A stretch of 64,000 nt of DNA from Arabidopsis thaliana. Lineage: Eukaryota; Streptophyta; Magnoliopsida; Brassicales; Brassicaceae. The stretch lies in NCBI RefSeq assembly GCF_000001735.4, contig NC_003075.7, positions 435,001 through 499,000 of the forward strand, read 5' to 3'. Under the pieces are notes generated by a model, which was not told the origin of the DNA, searched no databases, and saw only the letters and a list, made by a program, of their open reading frames with translations. A program made the translations under genes and the position numbers. Positions 12,180 to 20,873 of this stretch are shown in pieces. Position 1 is the stretch's first letter. The number at the start of each line of letters is the position of its first letter.

Positions 12180-13109
12180 ATGGAGATGATCGGAGGAGAC
12201 GATACAGATACAGAGATGTACGGAGCTCTAGTGACGGCACAGTCCTTAAGGTTGCGTCATCTTCACCACTGCAGAGAGAACCAGTGTACCTCTGTTCTCG
12301 TCAAATACATTCAAGCTCCTGTTCATCTTGTACGCTCTTCTATTCTCTCATCCTCTGTTTTTCTTTCTCTGTTTTCTTTATGTACTTTGTTGAAGTTAAT
12401 TCTGTCTGATTCACCGGGAAAATGAAATTTCGCCGGATTTAGGGTTCCCGATCTTTCTATTTTTGTTTGCAAATTCTCGTTTTTTTTTTAGTTTACTTGT
12501 TGGTCTCTCTTAGTCTTAAAGCTAAGGATAGTGAATATACATATATGATTCAGGTTTGGTCACTGGTGCGGAGATTTGATCAGCCGCAGAAATACAAACC
12601 ATTTATAAGCAGATGCACTGTAAATGGTGATCCTGAGATCGGTTGTCTCAGAGAAGTAAATGTCAAATCTGGTCTTCCAGCAACCACCAGTACAGAGAGA
12701 TTGGAACAGCTTGATGATGAAGAACACATCCTCGGTATCAACATCATTGGTGGTGATCATAGACTTAAGGTGACTAAATCCAAATCTCATAGTATTCAGA
12801 AACATTAGCGGTTGCTATAATGGTTATTGTTTTCTGCAGAATTACTCTTCGATCTTGACTGTGCATCCGGAGATGATTGATGGAAGGTCAGGAACTATGG
12901 TGATGGAGTCTTTTGTTGTGGATGTTCCTCAAGGCAACACCAAAGATGATACATGTTACTTCGTGGAATCACTCATAAAGTGTAACCTCAAATCCTTGGC
13001 TTGTGTCTCTGAAAGATTGGCTGCTCAAGACATTACCAATTCCATCGCAACTTTCTGTAACGCTTCCAATGGATACAGAGAGAAGAATCATACAGAAACC
13101 AACCTTTGA
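12180..13109 (+). CDS. PYL7: Abscisic acid receptor of the PYR/PYL/RCAR family
   Basis: Exons 12180-12329, 12554-12769 and 12840-13109 encode 211 residues. It is a START/Bet v1-fold cytosolic and nuclear ABA receptor that, with ABA bound, inhibits clade A PP2C phosphatases and so releases SnRK2 kinases. Visible signatures: K63, the lysine that pairs with the ABA carboxylate (aligned with PYR1 K59); the gate loop SGLPA at 89-93; the latch HRL at 119-121 in GGDHRLKNY; and the C-terminal helix (YFVESLIKCNLKSLACVSE). The introns fall after residues 50 and 122. The start is fixed by MEMIGGDDTDTEMYG; another ATG at 12170 is in a different frame. All ligand- and phosphatase-contact elements that I can check are intact. 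It belongs to the PYL7-PYL10 group, whose members act as monomers. The sequence agrees with PYL7/RCAR2 (At4g01026). Confidence 0.97.
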
Positions 13110-13335
13110 AGATTTGGCTAGATTAGTCCCACGAACAAACTCAGTGAAGGAAATTTAGATTCATAGAAGCACGTGTGATCATGCTTCTCTGCTGCTTTAC
13201 TCAGATCAGCTCCATGGGCCATTTTCGAGCATGCAGTCAAAGTTTTGATGTAATTTGTTTTCTGGTGTTTGTTGGACAGTGTCTGTATTTACGCACCATT
13301 GTTAGAAAAAACAGAGCTAGGTAGTATCTATATTA

Positions 13336-16158
13336 TCACCAAGAGTCGTTGCAGGAACATTTTCCGTCTCTGAAATGATGAACCCTTGCCCCTTCTTGTA
13401 AAACAATCTCACGGTTTCTCAAAACCGACATGTATTTGGCTACGGTGTGGCTATCAGAACATATATTCGTGTTTTTGACCACTCTTATAGGAGCTAAGCC
13501 TTTCTTCTTGATAAGGCCATACGTCATTGCTAACTTCTCTGTATGTCCCATAAGCAGCTTCTCTTTCTCTGAATCACTTATGTCTTGGTGTATACAGCTT
13601 GTGTCTGGCACATAACCTGATTTCTTCATCTCAGAGACTAATTTGTACAGCTCAAAGTATATATCTCCTTCATCAGGATGTGTTTTTCCCTCCGCATAGA
13701 AGATGTGAACCGTTTGATCTATCTGAATCCAGCTCCACAGATCCTGGACTCTCACCCTGTTATTCCTCATTAAGTTCCGTATACGTTCAACATCTTCCCA
13801 TCTGTTCAAATTACTGTACAAGTTTATCATCATCATGTAGTTAGCTGAATTGTGTGGTTCTAGTACTTGAAGCCTCTTCCAAGCGATTTCCGCGAGTTCT
13901 AGGTCTCTATGAATCTTACAAGATGAAAGAAAAGCACCCCAAATAGTTGCATCGGGTTTTAATGACATTGTTTGAATGAAGTCCCAGGCTTCATCAAGAT
14001 AACCCGATCTCCCGAGCAGATCTACCATGCAAGAGCAGTGTTCGATGGTCGGGATTATACCATAACGAGACCTCATAAGATCAAAGTATTTCCACCCTTC
14101 TTGGACAAGACCTGAGTTCTTACAGACAGACAAGACAGAGGTAAACGTTATAGCATCTGGTTCCATGCCCGCTTCAAGCATCACACTGAAAGCCGCGATC
14201 CCTTCTTCGCCTCGCCCAAACATGGCATAACCCATGAGCATACAGTTCCAAGAAGCTAGCGATTTGTTCTTAATGCCCCAGAAAATCTCAATCGCACTTT
14301 GCAGATCCCCTGATTTTCCATACATATCTACTAGTGCAGTTGCAACATATGCATCGCAGATCAAATTTTTCCTCAAACAGAAACCGTGAACCTCTTTGCC
14401 ACTGTGTAGTAGACTTAAGCAACCTAATATCTTAAGCAAGGTGGACATAGTTGCTGCGTTCGGACCAACACCTTCTTCCTGCATTTTAATGAAAACTTTG
14501 AGAGCATTCCTGAAGTTTCCATTTTTGGAACATCCTGAAAAAATGGCTGTCCATGAAACCACGTTAGGGGCCACACCTTTCTCCTTCATCTTCCCTATCA
14601 CATCTAATGCCTTCTCAGGTTTCCCCAAAGTCGCATACCCAGAAGCAAGACTGTTCCATGTAATAGCATCAGGTTTGATCCCTTCCTTCTCCATTCTAAT
14701 CATCAAAGCTTCAGCATCCTTTAGAAGACAAGCGTACGAAAGTCCCGAGACGAGTGAATTCCAAGCAACAATGTTCTTCGCATCCATCATATCAAAAACC
14801 ATCCGGGCGTAAGGCAAGTAGCCAGTTTTAATATACATGTCGATCAAGGTGGTTTCTACATACACATCGTACCAAAGCTGATTTCTTAATATGTATCCGT
14901 GGATCGCTTTCCCAAGTTTAAGATGCCCCGGTTCAGCTACAGCTTGAAGAAGACTACTAATTGAGCTCGTGCTTGGCTTCAGACCAGCAATTTGCATTCT
15001 CTTCAATACAGCAATGGCATCTTTGGATAAGCCTTTAGAAGCATAACCTGACAAAAGAGAGTTCCATGTCACTATATCTGGCTTCAGACCACATATCTCC
15101 ATCTCGTCCAGGAGACCGATAGCATCATCTACATAACCAAGTTTCGTATAACTCGATAAAATCGAGTTCCACGAAGACAAATTCCGGTCTTTCATCGAGT
15201 TAAAAACTTTCCTGGATAATTCAAGCTTGCCATTCCTCGAATACATGACAATCAAAGAGTTACACATAGACACATTTGATTCAAGCCCGAGTCTCAGAAC
15301 ATACCCATGAATCTGTCTCCCTTCTGCAAAACCTTCCTTATTGCTACAAACTTGCAAAAGCTTAACCATTGTGCTATCATAAGCTTTAGCACCAGAAAAC
15401 TGCATCTCTCTGAAAAGTTCCACAGCCTTTTCCCAATTCCCACTCCGCAAGTTTACCATTACGATCTCGTTCCATGCAAGATCATCTCTTTTAGGCATTT
15501 CATCGAATAACTTGTTAGCAAAACCCAAACTCACACATCTTCCATAAAAACCCATCGACGCAGAAACCACTCGTGTGTCTGAATTATCAAGCCCTCTCTT
15601 GATCAAACCACCATGGATAGTTAAACCCAGAAACCGATACATTAGAACAGCACAAATTCTCAAAACCATAGCGAGAACTACTTCATCAAAATTTACTCCT
15701 TTGTTCTGTAGCTGAACAAATTCCTCTAAGACCCTATACTTTTCTACTCCGAAATTCTCAGCCTTTTCCAAAAAATCCCTCCATGAAACTTGATTCCGAG
15801 GGAACCCCATGAAGAACACAGTACTAGCATATCCAAATTCTTGAAATTCAAGGTAACGAGTGATCAAGCTCTTAGCGATGAACTCCAATTCGAATCGATC
15901 GAATAACTTCATCATCCGAGCATGAGTAGCTTTAACAGAAACCAGATTTTTGCATCCATTTAGCTTCTTCAACGGATAAAAATCCCAACTTGGAGACGAC
16001 GGTTCCAGAGATATTGAGAATGGTATAGATTCAAACGACTCATGTTTGATTTCCAGAGAAGAACAAGAAAATGAATGGTTACCTAGATATCTTCGCTGCG
16101 AGTGATGAAGAAACAAGGAGCTGTAACAATGGCGGTAAGTTGAAGAGAAGTTCTCCAT
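13336..16158 (-). CDS. PLS-class PPR protein with E/DYW C-terminus
   Basis: A single-exon gene of 940 residues, typical of organellar RNA-editing PPR proteins. The start is ATG 16158 (MENFSSTYRH); the codons before it contain no in-frame ATG. A basic, Ser-rich N-terminus (~1-50) looks like an organelle targeting peptide. Tandem PPR motifs fill ~100-720, for example DIVTWNSLLSGYASKGL and NVVSWTAIFSGCSKNG. E and DYW domains follow to the end (KCSCNDSW). In the DYW domain, H872 and E874 of the HxE deaminase motif are present. The CxxC zinc motif, however, reads C900-S-D-S903, so the second Cys is Ser; the final DYW tripeptide is DSW. By family, it should bind one organellar transcript for C-to-U editing or maturation. 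I place it as At4g01030. Some models of this gene, as I recall, are shorter (~770 aa); the ORF supports the full length. Confidence 0.93.
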   Translation of the reverse strand: MENFSSTYRHCYSSLFLHHSQRRYLGNHSFSCSSLEIKHESFESIPFSISLEPSSPSWDFYPLKKLNGCKNLVSVKATHARMMKLFDRFELEFIAKSLITRYLEFQEFGYASTVFFMGFPRNQVSWRDFLEKAENFGVEKYRVLEEFVQLQNKGVNFDEVVLAMVLRICAVLMYRFLGLTIHGGLIKRGLDNSDTRVVSASMGFYGRCVSLGFANKLFDEMPKRDDLAWNEIVMVNLRSGNWEKAVELFREMQFSGAKAYDSTMVKLLQVCSNKEGFAEGRQIHGYVLRLGLESNVSMCNSLIVMYSRNGKLELSRKVFNSMKDRNLSSWNSILSSYTKLGYVDDAIGLLDEMEICGLKPDIVTWNSLLSGYASKGLSKDAIAVLKRMQIAGLKPSTSSISSLLQAVAEPGHLKLGKAIHGYILRNQLWYDVYVETTLIDMYIKTGYLPYARMVFDMMDAKNIVAWNSLVSGLSYACLLKDAEALMIRMEKEGIKPDAITWNSLASGYATLGKPEKALDVIGKMKEKGVAPNVVSWTAIFSGCSKNGNFRNALKVFIKMQEEGVGPNAATMSTLLKILGCLSLLHSGKEVHGFCLRKNLICDAYVATALVDMYGKSGDLQSAIEIFWGIKNKSLASWNCMLMGYAMFGRGEEGIAAFSVMLEAGMEPDAITFTSVLSVCKNSGLVQEGWKYFDLMRSRYGIIPTIEHCSCMVDLLGRSGYLDEAWDFIQTMSLKPDATIWGAFLSSCKIHRDLELAEIAWKRLQVLEPHNSANYMMMINLYSNLNRWEDVERIRNLMRNNRVRVQDLWSWIQIDQTVHIFYAEGKTHPDEGDIYFELYKLVSEMKKSGYVPDTSCIHQDISDSEKEKLLMGHTEKLAMTYGLIKKKGLAPIRVVKNTNICSDSHTVAKYMSVLRNREIVLQEGARVHHFRDGKCSCNDSW

Positions 16159-16443
16159 TTTATTCACTTCACAGTTTCCGGATAAGAGGACACTATCCGT
16201 TTTATTGGTATTTTCACTACGATCTCAGAAACGCAGCGTTTTATATGTTTGAAGAAGATTCACTAGCAGAAGATAGCAAATTACTCATCTAAACACTACA
16301 AAAAGTTGAGAAAGATTCAACATCATTCTCAAGTGTTCTTACAACAAAAGCAGCAACTTACATAAGCTTGAGCTATTAGTGTTCATCTTCAAGAATGATA
16401 CAAGACAAGTAAACATTTTTTCATGAAACTAATCTGTGATAGT

Positions 16444-18030
16444 TTACCATTTTTCCCTTGGAGTACCATCAGGGAACACAGGAGTAAGTACTTTCTCTTC
16501 TTTCTTTCTAGGACTACTTGATTTTCTACTTGAAGGACTTAATCCAATCTTCACGCTATCTTCTTCTTCGTCTTCATCATCATCATCAAAGTTAGGAGGC
16601 ACATCTTCCTCTCCTTCGTCATCTGTCCAATCGCCATCATCATCATTGCCACCATCTTCACCTTCCAAGTAACCATCAACATCAGACCATTCTTCAGCAT
16701 CACTTTCTTCTTCTTCCTCCTCACCATCTGCATCGCTTCCATCGATCTCTACCTCTCTTCCTTCTTCGTCTTTCCTGGGTCCTCCTCTCCTTGGGAACCT
16801 TGGTACAGAAACAAGTGCACGCATCTTCTCTTTCACAAGAGTTAAAGGATCTTTATCTATCAATTCAGAGTTCCTGTAAGCTTCTCTTAAGAACACCGAG
16901 TCTCTTTCACCTTTCAAAGACACGTAGAAGAGATCAGGGTGCCTAATAAGCATTCCCCTCAGTTGTTGTGAGAATCTGAATTCCTCACGGAAATGAGTCA
17001 AGTGATCCACCAGCGTTCTTTTCTCAGTCGTTAAGCTCAAAAGCTCATGAATAACCCCACAAGCATGCTTTTCTTTCTCGAGTGTTCCCGACCTCAAGTG
17101 GGAGAAATCCTTGTAAGGAGATATATACTGCATGTCACGGAACTGAGATATCTTCCTCGTCTCACTCTTTGAAAGATTGAGACCCCTTGGAAGCTTAACC
17201 CTGTTGAACTTAGGTGGTCTATCAATAATCAAATTCCTTTCTTCTGACTCTCTAGTCCTATTATCATCCTCAGATAACTCAGCAGCTGACACTGCAAGCT
17301 CAGGATCCCAGTGAGTCAACTCTAAAGCCGGACCTCTAGGCGTAGGAACCACACGGAAATATTGCGGGTAACGCTGACAAATCGTGTCGCGGAACTCTAA
17401 CGGAAGCCCTAAATCAGTCTTCAAATGGGAAATCTTCTCCAACAATATCCGCTTATCAATAGACATCATCACCAGTTTCCTCAGCTTAACAACCAGTACA
17501 TCTTCAAGCTCATTCCTAATCCTCATTTCGTCAAGGTACAACCTTTCAGCCTCTGATGTCATCTTAAATCTCAAAGAATAAGCTCCTTCTTCAACTATCT
17601 CAAACACACCAGGATATTTCCTAAGCAGAGCTATAAACCGACGACGTTTCTTCAAACCCAAATCTCTCCTGTACTTACCCAAACCCCTAAGAGACATCAT
17701 CCTATCAGGTTGACTCACAAGAATCTTCCTAATGTTCAACACTAACTTAAGTTTCTTATCCCTTTGAACAACGCTATCGAAAGTAAGCTCTTTCCTTCTC
17801 TTCACAGCAGCTCTCACAGGCTCAACAACAACACGAGTTTTCCTAGAAGTACTCCAAAACCCATACTTGTTCCCCAAAATCAAACCTTCCCCCATAAACT
17901 GAGACCTCGCAGCTCGAATTGTGGACATGGGCAAACCGGATTTGACCGAAAGCTTGGTTTTTTCATTGAATGGAGAGTTACAAGAGACAAACAAAGGTTT
18001 ATGTGCAGAAAGCAGAAGCTTGGGCTCCAT
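16444..18030 (-). CDS. WTF1: PORR-domain plastid intron-splicing factor WTF1
   Basis: One uninterrupted coding exon of 528 residues. The PORR domain (plant organelle RNA recognition, formerly DUF860) spans ~80-400. It begins with RRKELTFDSVVQRDKKLK and includes the repeated helix-turn phrases LRGLGKYRRDLGL, LEKISHLKTDLGLP and LVDHLTHFREEFRF with the paired RYPQYF and RHPDLFYV blocks. The N-terminus is a probable chloroplast transit peptide. The tail (~430-505) is very acidic. WTF1 binds RNA and works with the RNase III-like protein RNC1 on chloroplast group II intron splicing. It is on the same strand as the PPR gene 285 bp downstream but is a separate gene. A likely 5' UTR intron (18033-18116) ends two bases before the ATG. 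An upstream ORF overlaps the start (see findings). The sequence agrees with At4g01037. Confidence 0.94.
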   Translation of the reverse strand: MEPKLLLSAHKPLFVSCNSPFNEKTKLSVKSGLPMSTIRAARSQFMGEGLILGNKYGFWSTSRKTRVVVEPVRAAVKRRKELTFDSVVQRDKKLKLVLNIRKILVSQPDRMMSLRGLGKYRRDLGLKKRRRFIALLRKYPGVFEIVEEGAYSLRFKMTSEAERLYLDEMRIRNELEDVLVVKLRKLVMMSIDKRILLEKISHLKTDLGLPLEFRDTICQRYPQYFRVVPTPRGPALELTHWDPELAVSAAELSEDDNRTRESEERNLIIDRPPKFNRVKLPRGLNLSKSETRKISQFRDMQYISPYKDFSHLRSGTLEKEKHACGVIHELLSLTTEKRTLVDHLTHFREEFRFSQQLRGMLIRHPDLFYVSLKGERDSVFLREAYRNSELIDKDPLTLVKEKMRALVSVPRFPRRGGPRKDEEGREVEIDGSDADGEEEEEESDAEEWSDVDGYLEGEDGGNDDDGDWTDDEGEEDVPPNFDDDDEDEEEDSVKIGLSPSSRKSSSPRKKEEKVLTPVFPDGTPREKW

Positions 18031-18382
18031 TTCTGAGACTCCAAGCCTGTAAATTGATAACTCCTAATAAGTATTCTCCGACGAAAAATTGATTCCAGGA
18101 AATAAAAAAATCTTACCTTATCCCTTCGGTTCAATCTAGTAAGAGGTTCTGCAGAAGAATCTGTTTCTGGTCGCGAAGATTTGGATTGGGGTTTAACGAT
18201 AAAAGTCATAAAACCCTCTTCTTTTTTCCAGAATGATGTGTCCATCTCTCTGATATCCTCTTATTGGTCTTTAACGTAATATTTGACCAGAAGCAGGGGT
18301 AAATATGGAATTAACATCATTCCAAAAATCTCCTAGTTCTAACGATGTTGTTTCGTTCTCTGTTTCACTGGTGAGAAACTCG
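18031..18382. promoter_or_regulatory. Short divergent promoter of WTF1 (-) and GH18 gene (+)
   Basis: Only ~350 bp separate the two start codons, and part of this is the WTF1 leader with its probable intron (18033-18116). The two genes must share a compact bidirectional promoter. An in-frame ATG for the right gene lies at 18305, and an out-of-frame upstream ATG for WTF1 at 18243-18245. No clear TATA box is seen. Confidence 0.55.
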
Positions 18383-20407
18383 ATGGCGAGGAGGCGACGT
18401 TCATCGGCGGCGGAGAGTTTGAAACGGCGGAACGACGGATACGAGTCACTGTGTCAAGTCGTACAACAAGATTCAGATCGGAGACTCATCACCATTTTCG
18501 TAATCTTCTTCATTGTGATTCCCGCCGTTTCGATTGCTGTGTACAAAGTCAAATTCGCTGATCGAGTCATCCAAACGGAATCATCAATACGTCAAAAGGG
18601 AATCGTTAAAACTGATATTAATTTCCAAGAAATCCTCACTGTGAGTTCCATAGTTTTGGGTCAATGTTGCAATTCAAAGAAGAAAAGCTGAAAACTTTAG
18701 GATGAATTTTCATTAAATTTGGTTTGAATTTGTTTCAGGAACATTCCAAGGCTTCAGAGAATTCAACTAGGCACTATGATTATCCAGTGTTAGCTTACAT
18801 TACTCCATGGTTGGTTTCTTTGGAACATTTTTAGATTTGAGATATTGAAAATATACAAATTGTTGTCACTGAGGGCAGTAGGGATTGGATTCATATGCTA
18901 AAAATGCTGTGTAGGAACTCTAAAGGCTATGATATGGCAAAGATATTCAACTCAAAGTTTACACATTTATCGCCGGTATGGTACGACCTGAAGAGGTATA
19001 TTGTATACATTTGTTAATGAGTTCTAAGTTCCTGCAATTATCTCATGGTTTCCACAAAATAGTAGTGACATTTTTGGTTTCTGTTTCTGGTAGCCAAGGG
19101 TCTGGATTGGTTTTGGAAGGGAGACATAATGCTGATAAGGGATGGATTCAAGAGCTTCGGTCAAGAGGCAATGCACTGGTAGTTTAACCAGCACACCTAT
19201 TTTTCTTCCTTCTCTGAATTGGCCAGAGATCGGTACCCGGAAAATGCTGATGTTTAACTTGTTTTTCCTTCTTTGATTGTCTGGACTTTTTTCCCCTTTT
19301 ATGTAGATATTACCAAGAGTTGTTCTAGAAGCAATTCCTGGGGAGATGCTTAACAAAAAAAAACTAAGAGAGAAAGCTATCAGTCTTATTGTCACAGAGT
19401 GCAAGTAAGGGTCTCCCAAAGCTCTACAATTCCTGTATATTTCATGCTCTGAAAAGGATGAATTTCTTTACATTAGAGCTTGTGAATTTTAACACTTACC
19501 TTGTCATCATGTTTGCCTTGAACTCTAGGGAAATGGAATACAATGGTATCGTGTTAGAGTCTTGGTCAAGGTGGGCAGCTTATGGCGTTTTGCATGACCC
19601 TGATTTGCGGAAAATGGTATGCCCTGTAATCTCTTCCAGGCCGCTGCGATTTTTTTTCCACATAATGCATCATGTCAGCAAGCTTTTTTATAAATCTTCT
19701 AGGCACTGAAATTCGTAAAACAACTTGGAGACGCTCTTCACTCAACGAGCTCACCAAGAAACAACCAGCAACATATGCAGTTCATGTATGTCGTTGGTCC
19801 GCCTCGTTCAGAGAAGCTCCAAATGTACGATTTTGGGCCAGAAGATCTTCAATTCTTGAAAGATTCGGTTGATGGGTTCTCTCTTATGACCTATGATTTC
19901 TCAAATCCCCAGAACCCTGGCCCCAATGCTCCTGTCAAGTGGATAGATTTAACTCTCAAGCTCCTGCTTGGGTCATCCAACAACATAGACTCAAACATAG
20001 CCAGGAAGGTTCTTCTTGGTATCAACTTTTACGGCAACGATTTTGTAATCTCTGGAGGTATATAAAGCATCCAAGCTTATATAAGCAACTTGTTCTCTTC
20101 CCGCCTTTCTTTCAAAACCAACTGACATAAACTGTTTTCTTTTGCGCAAGATTCAGGAGGTGGAGGAGCAATCACCGGAAGGGATTACCTCGCATTACTC
20201 CAGAAACACAAGCCAACTTTCCGTTGGGATAAAGAGAGCGGCGAACATCTTTTCATGTATAGAGATGATAAGAACATCAAGCATGCTGTTTTCTATCCTA
20301 CATTGATGTCAATCCTTCTACGGCTTGAGAATGCTCGTCTCTGGGGAATCGGCATTTCAATCTGGGAAATCGGACAAGGTTTAGATTATTTCTTTGATCT
20401 ATTGTAA
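18383..20407 (+). CDS. GH18-fold chitinase-like protein (CHID1/SI-CLP type), probably non-catalytic
   Basis: Eight exons: 18383-18640, 18739-18809, 18915-18995, 19094-19178, 19307-19404, 19529-19616, 19703-20057 and 20157-20407. They join in phase to 428 residues. A basic N-terminus ([16 protein letters not shown]) precedes one hydrophobic segment ([20 protein letters not shown], ~36-55), so this is a type II membrane or signal-anchored protein of the secretory pathway. The rest is a GH18 TIM barrel of the chitinase-domain-containing 1 group: [36 protein letters not shown], and the ending [15 protein letters not shown]. The canonical catalytic DxxDxDxE is not present; the equivalent strand reads NGIVLESW with E208 only. 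Chitin hydrolysis is therefore unlikely and a lectin-like or glycan-binding role is more probable. An in-frame ATG at 18305 would add 26 residues. I place it as At4g01040. Confidence 0.9.
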
Positions 20408-20873
20408 GTTCCATACATTGCATCATGTTATGTTTTCTTAATGTTATACTTGATCCTCTTTGTTCACTTAAATCAAATGCTGAGGAACCTTTTGTATCTA
20501 GTCTAGTCTCTGTTCTTTGTGTTCTAGATAAAGGACATTTTGGTAAATATGCAGAGGCTTCTCTTGAAGCATCTTCAATATTCTCTGGCCACACATTTGA
20601 CATGCAATTTCGGACTAAGTAAGTCACTATGCTTTAGTCCTCTACACCAAAACATGATCAAGAGGTATCTCATCCGAATATTCCACGTGTCAAGCAAGCG
20701 GTGGCTAGGATTGATTACACAGTCCACGTCAGCTCTCTAGAAACGGCTCAATGCTCTTGTCCTTGACACTTTTCTTCCACTTCTTCTTCATCATCTTTAA
20801 TCGTTGGGAAAAGTTTGATGATACGGAGTGGACAATTCTTGGTGTAGAAGGAGAATCTGAGAGAGAGAGAGTC
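20408..20873. promoter_or_regulatory. GH18 3' UTR and TROL promoter with G-box
   Basis: A G-box CACGTG lies at 20684-20689, about 185 bp upstream of the TROL ATG, and a second ACGT core (TCCACGTCA) about 40 bp further on. An in-frame ATG exists at 20751, 41 codons upstream of the chosen start. G-boxes are common in light-regulated photosynthesis genes; function here is inferred. Confidence 0.5.

Noticed and set aside
16159..16167. Three extra N-terminal codons for the PPR gene
   Set aside because: The first codon is GTG, not ATG; the first ATG of the frame is 16158.
20751..20873. In-frame ATG 41 codons upstream of the TROL start
   Set aside because: The added segment is hydrophobic and unlike a plastid transit peptide, while the start at 20874 gives the known 466-residue length. 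Kept as a note in the promoter entry.
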